The notes under the pieces: generated by a model | Told to the model about the DNA's origin: nothing | Databases searched by the model: none | The model's input: only the letters and a program-made list of their open reading frames with translations | Origin: Zonotrichia leucophrys gambelii | Lineage: Eukaryota > Chordata > Aves > Passeriformes > Passerellidae | Direction of reading: 5' to 3' | DNA length: 64,000 nucleotides | Assembly (NCBI RefSeq): GCF_028769735.1 | Contig: NC_088178.1 | Span: forward strand, 29,985,357-30,049,356 | Part shown: positions 1 through 12,084 of the stretch, one piece after another | Numbering within the stretch: the first letter of the stretch is position 1 | Layout: the number at the start of each line of letters is the position of its first letter | Made by a program: the position numbers and the translations under genes

Positions 1-1299
1 CAGCCACTTGGCTTTGTGGTGGTTCTTCCTCACGTCAATGCACTTCACTGACATGTAGGGAACAGCTGTCGTGGGGCTGGGGGCTGGCAATGCAAGAGAA
101 CCACACTTGTAGCATCTGCAGACATCTGACACGGCGGCTTCCCCACCCAAACTCGCAGCTCCCCGCTCGCCTCTTTGAAGGCAATTTAAAACAAATGCAC
201 CCAGTGCTGCTCCTTCACAGCTCTTTGATCTCACAGTCAAGTAATTAAGTTTATTACATCCACAGATGTATTACTGACTTTGTAGTGGGATCAAATTAGG
301 ATTAATTGAAGGGCTGGGATCTGCTGGTTCAGTCTCAGATACCTCGGTCACACAAAATCAGCCTGATTTACTGAACTCTTCTCCTTTCTCTGTGCTCACC
401 CAAGCAAATCCACACAGAAAGCATGTGCCCAGAGAAACCTGGATGGATAAACTAATTCCAGACCTCGTGGTCCTGCAGGGCAGGAAGATTTACCACGGGG
501 ATTTGCACCATGCAAGGCCACACATCTCCTCGGGCAGGAAGATTTCCCCCCAGGCAGTGAGTGGCATGGGAAGTGAGACTCTGCAGAAGGTGATTTTCAT
601 GTTGGCACCATCCTCATTCTGATCATCCAGGACTTCCCTTACAGATCACAGCTCCCCCCAAAACTCCAGCAGCAGTAACACCACCCTACAAACTCCCAAT
701 ATTGCAAGGAGGAAAACAACCCCAGAGTGAGCTTCACCTCCCAGCCAGGGCTCCTGGCTGCCCCCAGCCCCACACTGCTACACCCAGATGATTCAGCCGT
801 GGCTCCCTTGTAATTTGGGCACAGCAGGATCATCCCAGCAGCTCTGGAGCCGTTTGGGATGGCAGCCAGGAGCCCTGTGGAGCACCTTGGCCAGCGTGCC
901 ACCTCGGCACAGGGTGACATCCACACGGCTTCCCACGGGCAGCCAGCGGTGACTCAACGCCAGGCAGGAGGAAGTTACTCAAAAGCCAAATGTTTATCAA
1001 CTGCATTTTTTCCATTTTTTCACAGCACTGAGTTTCTTCCAGCTCCAGAGGCACAGGGATGCTGGGATAAGGGTGGGCTCCAGGTGGGTTAATGGTTGGA
1101 CTCGCTGACCTTAGAGGGCTTTTCCCACTGAAAGGATTCAGGAGAACTCCCTGATGGATCCCAGCTCCTGGGATGCACTGTTGCACTGCTGCATTCCAAA
1201 CCCTTGCTTTATGCAGGAATCACACAACACTCAGACAACCCCAAAACCAAACAAGTTAATGATATCAGAATCAGGACATATCCTGAACTGCAACTCACA

Positions 1300-1490
1300 A
1301 GGATCATTGATCCAGCCCCTGGCCCTGCACAGACACCCCAAATCCCACCCTGGGCATCCTGGCAGAGCTATCCAAACTCCCCTGGAGCTGCTCTGGCAGC
1401 CTCAGGGCCGTGCCCATTCCCTGGGGATCTGGGCAGTGCCAGCACCCTCTGGGGAAGAACTTTTCACAATATCCACCCTAAATACTGCAT
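1300..1490 (-). mobile_element. CR1 LINE 3' fragment
   Basis: CR1 LINEs end 3' in short repeats of an ATTCTATG-type octamer. Copies reading GGTTTGGGTTGGAAGGGACC on the + strand are therefore minus-strand insertions; copies reading CCTTCCAACCCAAACC are plus-strand. This copy is old and 3'-truncated (minus orientation). A short plus-strand relic lies nearby at about 1,092-1,140. Confidence 0.6.
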
Positions 1491-2564
1491 CAAGAAACAG
1501 CAAAGTAGAATAAAACAAAGCACTCCACAAACAAACACAAATGAAGCTGCAAGCCCAGGGTTACAGAACTCTCATGACGTGCCCACAGTGCATAAAACAC
1601 TGCAATAAATGCTGATTCCTCTGCCGTGCCTCCATGCAGAGCCCAGGAACCACAGCTAGAGCTGCAGCTGCAAGGGAGTATCAGGAATATTGCTGTGAAG
1701 TAAGCCAGGCATTTCAGCTGAGATCTCTGAGCTCTTTAACTCTGACACATTCTGGGTGATTTCGAAGGCATTTCTGAATTAAGAGACAGCGTTCCCTCTA
1801 CAGAGAAGCCGAACGTTTCTTGCTTTGATGCAACTCATTATAGCCATAAATACATGTTTTCATCACTGCCTGATTATGATTTTAAACACTTGGCACGCTC
1901 CCTGCAGCCTCCCCTCTGCCAAAGTTCCAGCTTTGAGGAGCATGAGACAATTACTATACATATTCCTCGTCGGGAATCGCGCACCAAACAAACGCCGCCA
2001 CTTGGCTTCCATTACTGATCTGGCTCCTGGCCCACTCAATCCAAGTGAGCGTTGAACCAAGTGGAAAAAAAACGCTTTGTGGAGCTGCAGCCAACCCAGC
2101 CAAGAGCATTACAAAGTGCTATGCAAAACAAAGCTCTCACCCAGGGATTTGGGCTGTGCTGCGGTGCCAAGGGCTGCCCCAGCCCCTCTGCCCCCAGCCC
2201 GGGGGTGCAGCAGCCCCACGGATCCAGGATCTCTGTAAATAATGGAGTGATTGAGCAGCTCTGTGTGCACAGCACGGTGCAGCAGCCTGGTGCTGCTGCC
2301 TGCCATGAGAGAGCAGGAACGCAGGTCCCACTTGGAGCAGGAGGGGAGCAGAGCTCCCAGGGGAGGCTGGGCAGGAGCAGGGCAGTGCAGCTCTCTGGGA
2401 GCCAGCCCAGCCAGGAGCCCCAGGGCAGCCGTGGGGCACAGAGCCCTCGTGCCAGGGGGCACCAGCAGTGCCAAAAGCCATGGGCAGGAGGTGCTGGAGC
2501 TGCCAGCACTGCCACAGCATCACAGAGTGACAGAGACCTTAAAGTTTGTCTCATTCCAAAGCCC

Positions 2565-2705
2565 TGCCATGGCAGGGACACCTCCCACTGTCCCAGGTGC
2601 TCCAACCCCAGTGTCCAGCCTGGCCTGGGCACTGCCAGGGATCCAGGGCCTGCCCACCCTCACAAGGAACAATTCCTTCCCTGTATCTATTTATCCAAAT
2701 TTCCC
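2565..2705 (-). mobile_element. CR1 LINE 3' fragment
   Basis: Contains the CCATGGCAGGGACACCTCCC core, the chain of CAGCCTGGCC and CACTGCCAGGGATCCAGGG motifs, and the end of the usual CR1 3' segment. It is minus orientation and 5'-truncated, as most CR1 copies are. Confidence 0.7.
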
Positions 2706-3424
2706 CTAGACTTCTGCCTCTGCATCTCCTCCAGCTGGGCCTGCAAAGGTGCCCAGCTCACTGCAGAAATCCCAAATTGCAGGGGCAGAGCAGATCCTGC
2801 TGCTCCCTGTGATGGTTTTAGCCAGCAAACACTTGGAGAGCTGGACACCTTCCCCAGTGTGGCCACCACTGCCCAGGGAGGGCTTCCCATGGACTGCCAG
2901 GGCCACCTCAGCTGTGTCTCACTGCCTGAAACAATCCTGCACAGAATTTCATCCTTCCCATTCACCAGGAGGTCAGGGCAGGGTGCTCAGGGCCTGATCC
3001 CACCAGGACAGCAGAAAACAAGGTCCAAGGGGTTTCCCTCAAGAGCTAGTCCTCAAAGAAAGAAAACCACACTGCTTCTCTGGATTTAGACTTAAATCTG
3101 GGTAAAAAAAAATTACTGAGACAAGCAAACTCAATTTTTTAGCATTTTTGGGGGTGTATATTACATACACCTAGGCTTGGGTAGGAGCCACCATCACTCA
3201 GTATTTTAATTTCAATAAATTCAGCAGATCTTCAAAAAGCTCCTGTGATGGAGCCTCAAACACCTCCTTTGTCCTGCCCTCAGGCTCCAGGATTCCCACT
3301 CCCTCTGAGCTCACCTTGGCAATCACACCCTGCACCTTCTCATCCCAGCACTGCCATTAACCACCGACCCTTGCTCCAGCACCATAAACAAGCCCTTTGC
3401 AAACTCTCAATTGCATTGTGTCCA

Positions 3425-3990
3425 CACTGATTAAAGGCTGAATCCCCCTGACCTCGGGGGGATTTAACTTCTCCCGGCACCGGGAGCATTCTGCTTTTCT
3501 ACTCAATTACCCCCTCCGGAGCCAGCCAGCACTTCCCAGCGAGCACACACAAAGGGCTTCTGCTTCATTACCCTAAGCGACTGCAGGGTAGGAATAAACA
3601 AGCTAATTTATCATGGACAGACCCAGCTTTTCCAACTGCAACAGCCACAGCCTGGATAACACCATGCATGCACTCAGGATTATAAATACGTGTTTATTGC
3701 AGCGTGATTTTTTTCTGCCTCCCTCTTCCCTGACCTCGATGGCACCAGTTTAATAAATTTGAGTGACACAGAGACTTTTAATTACTACTTCCTCGATAGT
3801 TCTTATTTCACAAAGCTTTTTGGAACATCGCAGCAGCTTTTATAAGCAGAATAATTGTATATTTAAATAACCCCACTGCCTACTAGAAGCCCACTCCCCT
3901 TGGGAAAGGTTTTTCATTTTTATATTTGAGTTCAAGCTTTATCCAGACTAAAATGCTTTAAAGCCGCAGGGCACCAATTCCATCCTGATT
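3425..3990. other. Repeat-free AT-rich block in WLS intron 1, candidate conserved non-coding element
   Basis: Unlike its surroundings, this block carries no recognisable CR1 or tandem repeat. It mixes homeodomain-like TAATTA/ATTTA cores with short GC patches and includes a short inverted repeat near 3,450-3,485 (CCCCCTGACCTCGGGGGGAT). That texture is typical of conserved intronic enhancers near developmental genes, but no conservation can be measured from one sequence. Similar blocks lie at about 180-330 and 1,730-2,060. Confidence 0.25.
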
Positions 3991-4194
3991 TACAGTGGGA
4001 GTTTCCAGATATCCTGTTGCAGCTGAACACCCACATTTCTGTTGTTTCAGAGGCATTTTATCAGTACTACAGGATTCTCTGTCTTTTTTTTTTTTTTTCA
4101 GACCACGAAAATGAACCTGTGCAAAGCATCAAAGCCAAGTTTGCTGGATCAGAACAGAAACTTTGTGGCTGCCCCACAAAGGATCTCTGGAACA

Positions 4195-4312
4195 GGGACA
4201 GGCTGGGAGCAGCCTGAGACAGTGGAAGTGTCCCTGCCATGGCAGGGGTGGGATAAAAATGGGATTGAAGGTCCATCCAACACAAACCACCCTGGGATTC
4301 TGTGACTCTACA
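4195..4312 (+). mobile_element. CR1 LINE 3' fragment
   Basis: Plus-orientation 3' end: a gap-containing match running from the GGAAGTGTCCCTGCCATGGC core through GGTCCATCCAACACAAACCA to GGGATTCTGTGACTCT. Confidence 0.65.
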
Positions 4313-6540
4313 ATCCAGTCACATATTGCTGGGTACTCTCATGTCCCAGGGGTTGTGTTTTTCCTCAAGGTTTGTTCTCCAGTGCTCCTTTTGCAGCCTT
4401 GCCACCAGCAAAGCCTCTTCAGAGCAGCACAAACTGAAGGTTTTTCCCAATAAATCGGTCCCTGCCCACAGCCCTTAGAACTGAGGGAGCAGGGGATTCC
4501 CAGCTCCCTGATAAGCAGCCAAAGGGCTCCTGGGGAACAGAGATAAGGAATTATTCCCTCAGCCCCAGGCAAGTCACACAGCAGGGAAATCTCACCAGGC
4601 ACAACTTGCAGGGAGAACTGAATGAATGATCTGCATGATTCACATCCATATTCAACAGCAGCAACGAATACAAATGAGGTGAGCATGAGTAGAGCTCCCT
4701 AAATGCAGAAATGGATATTCAAACATATTTAAAAGAAGAAAGAGGAAAAAAAAAAGGTAAGACTGATTTACTAATTGCCACAGAGAGCCTGATCTTCCTC
4801 CAAGTCAGTTTTCCAGTGGGATGAGATGCATTTCCTGCAACTCCCAGCCAAGGTATGAAATCCTGCACTCAGACCCCAAGGAGCAGGAAGAGCTGTTGTT
4901 ATTGAGCTTTTCTCCTGAGCCTGGCACTCCCCCAGATAAGATAGCTTGGAAGCTGCCCGTGCTCAGATATGTGAGGAATTCCATCTCCATGTGAATGGGC
5001 CGGGCCCTTCCCCGCTGGACACCTTGAGCCTTCAAAGGCTTTCCCAGGCTATCAGGGACTTCAAAGGCCACCAGGGTTATTTACCAAGGAAAAGGCTTCC
5101 TGTGTGGAGCTTTTCCCTCTCAAAGGGCAGGGAGGCAGCAGCAGCACTGCTCGGGAAGTGTTCAGGTCACTTTAAACCAACAGAGGGGGAGCAGCAGCAG
5201 GACCGACCCGAGCTCTCCCAGGTTTGGGTTTGGAAGTGATGCAGCTGTGAAAAGAGAAAACCCAGCAGCTCCGAGGATTGCCAGCTCCTGAGGCCCCAGC
5301 ACTGCCATTCCTGCCTGGGAACTCTCCATTTCTGGCACTTTTGCCCATTCAGCTACAGTTACAGCTCCTCAAAAGAAGAATTGAGCAGACCTAACTAAAC
5401 AGACATGACCTTTCGTGTCTGCTTTCTCCTGGCTCCCAGCGCCTCTGCCAAGGCTGCAGCACTGCAGGAATGTGTCTATACACAGGATCCATTGGCATTC
5501 ATGGCCACGGAGCACCGACCAGCTCCTGGAGAGGCCCTGCATGAAAGGAAGTCAGGCACACAAAAATGTTCTTTATCCCCAGCCTGAAACACTCTTTCCT
5601 ATCCATACCTTGGAAATCCGAGCGCTTTCCTTGTCAAAAGATCAGCTCAGCCCGAGGAAGGTAATGAAATCCCAGGAAAGAAAATGAAATCCTGGAAACA
5701 GGGGGCTCAGGAGCCAAATCAGACATTTAGATAATGAGCTGGGATTGTGGAGAGCTGCTCAGCCATGGCCACACATGACTCATTATCTCTCCGGGCCAGA
5801 CACACAAGGAAGTTTGAGCTCCTCCAGTCACAACAATTCTGTTTTTTCCAGCCTAAGCCAGGGAAGGGAGCAGTGAACCTGCACCTCCTTAATCCATCCC
5901 CTCAGCCCAGAGGACTCATGTGCTAAATAAATCCCTCCACTTTTCCAATCAGTTAAATTTGTACAGCGTACGGGTGGGCACTGGGCTGGCAGCACCTCCT
6001 GGGTGTGAGCCTGCTCTGGCTTTGCCTGGACCACAGAGAGTTCTGCATCCCCTGTGCTTGTCTGAACCAAGGAGCTGAGATTTGGGACAAGGCACCCTTG
6101 GAATCATGGAGGTTCAGGTTGGAAGGGACCTTTAAAGTAACTCATATAAAATAAAATAATTCATTAAAAATTCCCTTTCAAAAAGTTTTCAAAGCTGCAC
6201 AGAGATCTGGGTTGTTTTTTTTCCTTTATGTATATAGAAAATAACTTTATATATATATATAAATTCCAAGATGAAAAAGCAACTAGAAATGGGACACCAA
6301 CAGCTTCCTACAGAAAAAGATAATTTGTAATCAAAAGCTTTGCTTTCCAAACAACCAAGAGGCATCAAACCCACATAAATCCAGTCAGATTCTGCACACA
6401 CAGCTTCCACCCTGGCAGCTGCCAGGAGGACACTGGTGTGTCCCAGCTCAGCTTTGGCCTGCAGCAGTTGTGATCTCCACTGGAACATCCCAGCCACAAC
6501 TCCCAGCAGCAGCACAGCCAGGTGGAACCTGCAGCTGGTC

Positions 6541-7400
6541 CAGCTGTGGAATGATGGAATTGTTTAGGTTGGAAAAGCCCTTTTAGGCCAGGAATTGAAC
6601 TGTTCCCAGCACTGCCCCATGTCCCCAAGTGCCACATCCACAGGGATGTTAAACTCCTCCAGGGATGGGCACTCAGCACTGTCCTGGGCAGCTGTGCCAG
6701 GGCTGGAGAACTTTTCCATGAAGGAATATTCCCAAAATCCACCCTGAGCTCCCCTGGCCCAGCCTGGGGCCGTTCCCTCTGCTCCTGTCCCTGTTCCTGG
6801 GAGCAGATCCCAAACCCCTCCTGGCAGGAGCTGTGCAGAGCCAAAGGGCCCCTGAGCCTCCTTTGCTCCAGGCTGAGCCCTGCCCAGCTCCTCAGGGATT
6901 CTGCAGCCCCTTCCCGCTCCCTCAGGGATTCTGCAGCCCCTTCCAGCTCCCTCAGGGATTCTGCAGCCCCTTCCAGCTCCTCAGGGATTCTGCAGCCCCT
7001 GCCTGGCTCCTCAGGGATTCTGCAGCCCTGCCGGCTCCTCAGGGATTCTGCAGCCCCTTCCAGCTCCTCAGGGATTCTGCAGCCCCTTCCAGCTCCTCAG
7101 GGATTCTGCAGCCCCTGCCCAGCTCCCTCAGGGATTCTGCAGCCCCTGCCCAGCTCCTCAGGGATTCTGCAGCCCCTGCCCAGCTCCTCAGGGATTCTGC
7201 AGCCCCTGCCCGGCTCCCTCAGGGATTCTGCAGCCCCTGCCCAGCTCCCTCAGGGATTCTGCAGCCCCTGCCCAGCTCCCTCAGCCTTTCCTGGTTCCCC
7301 AGACCCTCCCCTGCCCTGGACACACTGCAGCCCCTCGGAGTCTCTTGTGCAGAGGAACCCAGCACTGCCCCGGCACTGGAGGTGCAAGGTTTGTCCTCAG
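6541..7400 (-). mobile_element. CR1 LINE fragment split by an internal minisatellite
   Basis: About 350 bp of minus-orientation CR1 (6,541-6,890) covers the 3' end up to the part that reads CTGAGCCTCCTTTGCTCCAG on +. The sequence then enters a tandem array. CR1-like sequence resumes at about 7,285 with CTCAGCCTTTCCTGGTTCCC and continues to about 7,400. The flanks join as one CR1, so the array appears to have expanded inside it. A separate minus CR1 tip lies at about 6,100-6,145. Confidence 0.65.
6885..7288. repeat. Minisatellite, 28-31 bp unit, about 13 copies
   Basis: Thirteen tandem copies, each containing AGGGATTCTGCAGCC and separated by short GCTC(C)CTC-type linkers. Units differ by one or two bases in the CTCC/CTC step, so the period varies from 28 to 31 bp. 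It keeps one frame open by chance for over 200 codons, with no sign of being a gene. Confidence 0.95.
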
Positions 7401-7899
7401 GCCCTGCCCAGGGCTGTCCCAAGCCTGGTGGCATCCCAGGACAGCCACTCTGGATCCAGGGAAGGCAGAGCAGGCAGGGGCTCCTGGGAACGCCGGCGTG
7501 CCTGTAAATTATCATCAGCCCCACTGCTCACAAACGATAACAGAAACCATTCCTGGTGATCCCAGTCTCCTGTAATCCACACGTGCCATCATTTACAGCA
7601 GGATAGTGGAGACAAGGCTGCATTAGGATTCATTTTGTGGATCATGTTCTATCTCCCACTGCTGCATCCCAACTGAACACATCACACACAGCCCAGAAGC
7701 GTGACCTTTAAACAAGATGTTCTCCACGAGGGGAGCAGACACCAGGAATCCTGTGGGGCTTCAAGTAGTGACAGCCCCACGTTCTGGAGCCAACAGTTCA
7801 TTAAAAGCACAGCAGAGAAACAGCCCAATACAATTCTTTTTTGGGGGTGTTTGCTCCCTTTCAAGCTTTGCAAAACTCCCACCACACATGGGGACTCCA

Positions 7900-8065
7900 C
7901 CACTGCCCTGGAGAGCCTGCAGCAGGGCTGGACAACCTTTTCCATTAGGAAATTTTCCCAAATATCCAACCTTAAGCTCCCTGGCACAGCCTGAGGCTGT
8001 TTCCCCTCATCCTGCCCCTTGTTCCCTGGGAGCAGGGCCTGACCCCACCTGGCTGCATGCTCCTG
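7900..8065 (-). mobile_element. CR1 LINE fragment
   Basis: Minus-orientation internal 3' segment, from CTGGAGAGCCTGCAGCAGGG through the CCCAAATATCCAACCTTAAG stretch to the GTTCCCTGGGAGCAGGGCCT stretch. The extreme 3' tip is missing. Confidence 0.6.
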
Positions 8066-10845
8066 TCAGGAGTTGTTGGCACAGGAGCTTCCTCCTGCCT
8101 CAGGAATTTCTCCCTCCGTGTGCATCTCGTGCTTTGCCAACAGACAGCTCTGAGCAAATCCCACCTGAGAGCTGATAAGGTTCCTGCTGCTAAATAAAAG
8201 AGCTGTTGGAAATGTGGAAGCTGCATTAAAACTCTGGCATCACACACTGACTGCCCAAAACAGAGCTGGGAACCAGCAGTGGCAGAAGCCCCCTGATGTG
8301 AGGAAAACCAGCTTTGTGGTGGCTGTATCAGTACCAACGTGCTGCATCTGGGTATTTTGGACTGGCACGAGGGATCTGTTAAAATAGAGCACTTAGTCAT
8401 TGTTTTGAAACATGACCTAAGTGCCTGTGAGGGGAAAGGCTGGCTGGGCTGAGCAGCCCTGTCCCACTCGAGTACGTATTTTGGGTTGTCTAGACCTGGG
8501 CACACCAAAATAACCGGATTTTGGTGTCTGTTGGGTGCGCTGCATCCAACCAGAGCGGGGCCACCGTGTCAGTGCCACCTCTGCTCCCAGCCCACCTGGT
8601 GGCTCCCCTGTGGGGTGGCACTGGCAGCTCTGCTGGCACCGCTCTGATCCCTTTGGATGGCCGGCCACCGACCTGCTGCTCAGTGTGAGGAGGCTCCTTG
8701 TGGGAAACACCACACCTTGGGAATCGCTCAAGGGCTCAGGCCCGAGCCCTGGATCAGTTTCCAGGGATACAGGGCAGGCTCCTGGGAAGAGCTGCTCAGC
8801 CTCCCAGGCCGTGTGTCACCCTGCCAGGCGTTGGGGACCACACCTAGGTTACACATGGAACTTGGTGTTTCACAAGCACCAGACATCCCTGGGTTTGCAG
8901 CTCCCAGGAATGAGCCTCTGAGCTCCTTAAATGCACCAGAAGGGGTAAGTGCTGCAGAGGAAAGAACAGTTTGGATGATTGGTCAGAGCAGTTTGGTCTG
9001 AGGGAATCCAGGAATTAAAGAACTTTGGGGGCAGCACCCCCTAGGACCTGACCACAGAGAGAAGCTGCATTTACCCCAGCAGGATGGAGTGACTGAACTC
9101 ATGCAGGGCACTGAACTCAGCCCCAGCCCATCCACCCTGTCCAGGCAGCTTCCAGCCCCACCTGGGGGACCCATCCTGCATGGGAGGGCACAAGGTGGAT
9201 GCCCAGCAGCAGCACCAGCCAATAAAGCAGGGCACAAACCAGCTGGAAAACTGAACTAACATAATTTAAATTCTTTAATCTCTGAATCCCTTCAAAACTG
9301 AGCAGAAACACTTGTCTTTTCCCTGTAAAGCCAGCCATAAACATCTGTTTGTTACATCTGTCCCCAGATGCCAGCACAAACAAGGCTTTCTGTGCCACAC
9401 CAGCCTTTGGAAATACCAACTACTTCAATTTAGCAGCGAGAAACTGCTAGAAAAACCCCTTTAAGATGAAATCTGGCATCTCTGCAGAGCACAGGCCAAG
9501 ACATTTTATCTCAGGAATCAGCAGTGGGTTCAGTAGCCTGCTCTTGAACCAAGCTCTTAAAGAGAAAAAAAAAGGAAGGAAAAAAGCTAATCCTGATAAA
9601 CTCCATGTGGTTTCAGGCCTGCAAGAGCAGGAGAAATGAGTTTTAGTCAATATGTGCCAGTGACTCCCTTGTGTTGGAGGTGAGGAAGAAAGAGAATGAG
9701 GGAAACTGAAGTTTTCCAAAGTTCTATTTAGTGGAATGTCATGGTTATTAGAGGCTGATAATTCAAGGCCAGGAAGGCAGAGCACAGTCTGCTCCTGAGG
9801 AACGGCCGGAGCCATTCCCTCGATCCCTCTCAAACAAGGAACAGCCCGGCTCCATTCTCCCAACAAGCGCAACAAAGCTTCGGAGTGAATTTGAGCCCGA
9901 TTCTCCCTGAAACCCGCAGGGATCCTGCCCGGGGGATGCCCCGCAGGGCCGGACAGCCCTGCCCGGACACAAAGGCGACATTCCCACCCTGGAAATGGCC
10001 AAAGAGCCACATCCATGCGCCCATCATTGCAAGGAGCCGGCGCACAACTCAGCTGCTTTCTAGTAAAAAAAAAAAAATTAAAAAACTCCCAGGACTGCCC
10101 CAAACTCGCTCTCCTCCATCTTCCTCCTTCCATCCCCCAGGGAAAACTCTGCTCGCCGCAGGGCTGTGTCCCAGTTCCCATCTCCCTGCCTTTGGGAACG
10201 CTCCGGGATAAACAAACACAATCTGGGCTTCAGAGTGCCCGGTGCGGAGCTGGGGAGCCGGGGGTGAAACCCCTCCCGGGCGGCCACGAGGGTTTTCCAC
10301 GGGCAGGAACGAAGCCAGGCCGAGCCCCCGCGGGCTGGAGCTTCTCCTGGGAAGGGCCGGGGAACGGGGGAGGCTCCTGCAGCGGGAGCGGGAGGTGGAA
10401 CGGAGGGGGCTCGGGATGGGACCCGTCCTGACCGAGGTCGGGGAGAGGAGGGGACCCCCCTGGAACGGGATCGGGAGGGAGTGCGGGGATCCCCCGCAGA
10501 AACGAGCCCGGACAAAGCGCGAGTCCCAAAAAACCCCAGACCGGGACCCCCCCTCCCACCACTCGTTCCCCTTTTTCTTTCCTTCCTTTTTTTTCCTCCC
10601 TAGATTTTTTATTAATATTTTTTTTGTTCTCATTCTGGCAAGGGGAAAGGTTTCGTCTCGCGGCCGATTCGGAGGCCGAGGCACGGGGAGGTGCAGCGCC
10701 AAGAAGGGAGGAAAAATCCTTTTAAAAAAATAAATTATTATTATTTTCTAAGCCAACTTTGAAACGCGAGGCTCCCTGCGCGTTCCGTCGCCATACTGAA
10801 GCTTTCCCACTTCCCTCTTTCTTTAAGTCCAGGCTGAAACCAGGC

Positions 10846-10870
10846 CAAAAAAAAAAAAAAAAAAAAAAAA
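10846..10870. repeat. A25 homopolymer
   Basis: An uninterrupted run of about 25 A residues, 220 bp inside WLS intron 1 from the exon 1 donor. Its length may be unreliable in the assembly. Shorter A/T runs occur at 4,085-4,099 and 28,356-28,372. Confidence 0.9.
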
Positions 10871-11039
10871 GGAGAGAAACCAACACAAAAACTTTTCCTT
10901 GGCCGGCTCCCCCCGCAGCAGCCGCGGGACGGGCACAAAGGGCCCGGAGCCGGGATCGCTCGGCTACAAAAGCGGATAATGAGATCATGGGAGCGAGTCA
11001 GCGATACTGTAACCAGCACTAAACAAGCGGGCAGCGGCG

Positions 11040-11069
11040 GGAGGAGGAGGAGGAGGAGGAGGAGGAGGA
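11040..11069. repeat. GGA trinucleotide repeat
   Basis: About ten GGA units; on the minus strand this is a CCT-rich run about 25 nt after the WLS exon 1 donor. Confidence 0.9.
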
Positions 11070-11092
11070 AGGCAGCGGCCCCCGGCACTCAC

Positions 11093-11198
11093 CGATGAGC
11101 CCTCCCACCAGGAAGGCGATGACTTGGAGCACGAGCAGGATGCCCCCGACGATGCAGAGCTTGCGGGTGCTCATGTTCTCGATGATGGCCCCGGCCAT
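11093..11198 (-). CDS. WLS: WLS coding exon 1 (Wntless, Wnt ligand secretion mediator)
   Basis: The first coding exon of the Wnt cargo receptor that takes lipid-modified Wnt proteins from the Golgi to the plasma membrane. The ATG is at 11,198-11,196. It encodes 35 full codons starting MAGAIIENMSTRKLCIVGGI and ends in the hydrophobic run LLVLQVIAFLVGGLI, which is the first membrane segment. The start is almost identical to mammalian WLS. The donor GTGAGT follows after one base of codon 36 (phase 1). All later exons lie off the left edge. The neighbouring order with RPE65 and DEPDC1 supports the identity. Confidence 0.95.
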
Positions 11199-11428
11199 GC
11201 TGGCGGGGCGGCGCGGGCCGGGCCGCGCGGGCCGGGGCGCTGCGGACGGAGCGGGGGCCGCGGGCGGGCAGCGGGCGGGCCCCGCTCGCCGCCCCAGCCG
11301 TGATTGTGCCGCTCCCGCCGCCCGCGGCCGCTTTAACCGGGCGGCCACACGTGACCGCCGCCCCTCCCTCCCTCCCCGCGCCCCGCCCGGGCCGCCACAG
11401 CGCCGGCAGCGGGGATGGGAGCGGCGCT

Positions 11429-11470
11429 GGCACCGGCACCGGCACCGGCACCGGCACCGGCACCGGCACC
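11429..11470. repeat. GGCACC hexamer repeat in the WLS promoter
   Basis: Seven exact GGCACC units about 230 bp upstream of the WLS start codon, probably in the promoter or 5' UTR. Confidence 0.95.
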
Positions 11471-11524
11471 GCCGTGCGCTCACCGCAGCCCGGCACCGGC
11501 CCGGCCGTGGACACCTTCCGCCGT

Positions 11525-11800
11525 GCCAGGCTGCTCCAAGCCGGCCCTGGGCACTGCCAGGGATCCAGGGGCAGCCCCGGCTGCTCTGGGCACCTGTGCC
11601 AGGGCTGCCCACCCTCACAGCCAGAATTCCTTCCCAATATCCACCCAAATGTACCCACTTTCAGCTTCCAGCCATTCCCTGTGTGCTGTCCCTCCATCCC
11701 TGTCCCCAGTCCCTCTGCAGCTCTCCTGGAGCCCCTTTATGCCTTGCAAGGGGCTCTGAGCTCTCCCTGGAACCTTCTCCTCTCCAGCCTGAACTCACCA
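11525..11800 (-). mobile_element. CR1 LINE 3' fragment beside the WLS promoter
   Basis: Minus orientation, with the AGGGATCCAGGGGCAGCC, CCTTCCCAATATCCACCC and CTGTGTGCTGTCCCTCCATC blocks. It belongs to the same fairly young subfamily as the copies at 35.8, 50.8 and 58.1 kb. It bounds the CpG island on its upstream side. Confidence 0.75.
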
Positions 11801-12084
11801 TCATGCTTTCCCCGCTGCTCTCCCATCCCCATGGCTCTGGGCAATGCTTTGTCCTTCCCCCAGCCCTACTTTGATGCACCCCAGTTGCTCACACTGAGCA
11901 TTTTCCCAGTTCTGCTCCCTCCATCTCTCCCCATTTCCCAGAGGAGGATGCTGTGTACCCATCCCACCCTCTGGAAGCTGCTGGCCTCCTGCTCCTCCTG
12001 CTCTGAGCTCCGTGTGCTCACAGAGTCCTTTGCATGGCCCAGAACCAGCTCATCACCCCCTGCCATCACCTTTAGCAGCAGGAC

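Larger units (their letters stand above)
1..11092 (-). other. WLS: WLS intron 1 (5' part)
   Basis: This stretch follows the splice donor of WLS coding exon 1 on the minus strand. I looked for the next WLS exon (the lumenal part after the first membrane segment) in minus-strand translations and did not find it, so intron 1 is longer than 11 kb here. The stretch contains CR1 fragments, one minisatellite (6,885-7,290), short A/T runs and several repeat-free AT-rich blocks. The open frames in it look like chance frames through GC-rich or repeat sequence. Confidence 0.75.
10900..11500 (-). promoter_or_regulatory. WLS: WLS CpG-island promoter region
   Basis: Very GC- and CpG-rich DNA surrounds coding exon 1 and continues about 300 bp upstream of it on the minus strand. 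It lacks a clear TATA box, as expected for a broadly expressed gene. A palindromic E-box (CACGTG, 11,348-11,353, within TCACGTGT on the minus strand) lies about 150 bp upstream of the ATG. The transcription start cannot be fixed from sequence alone. Confidence 0.7.

Noticed and set aside
2052..3089. 345-codon plus-strand open frame
   Set aside because: It lies in WLS intron 1, crosses a CR1 fragment, and has low-complexity composition without family resemblance.
6833..7507. 224-codon frame with a repeated GFCSP-like motif
   Set aside because: It is the CR1-derived minisatellite translated; unit length changes between 28 and 31 bp break any constant protein repeat.
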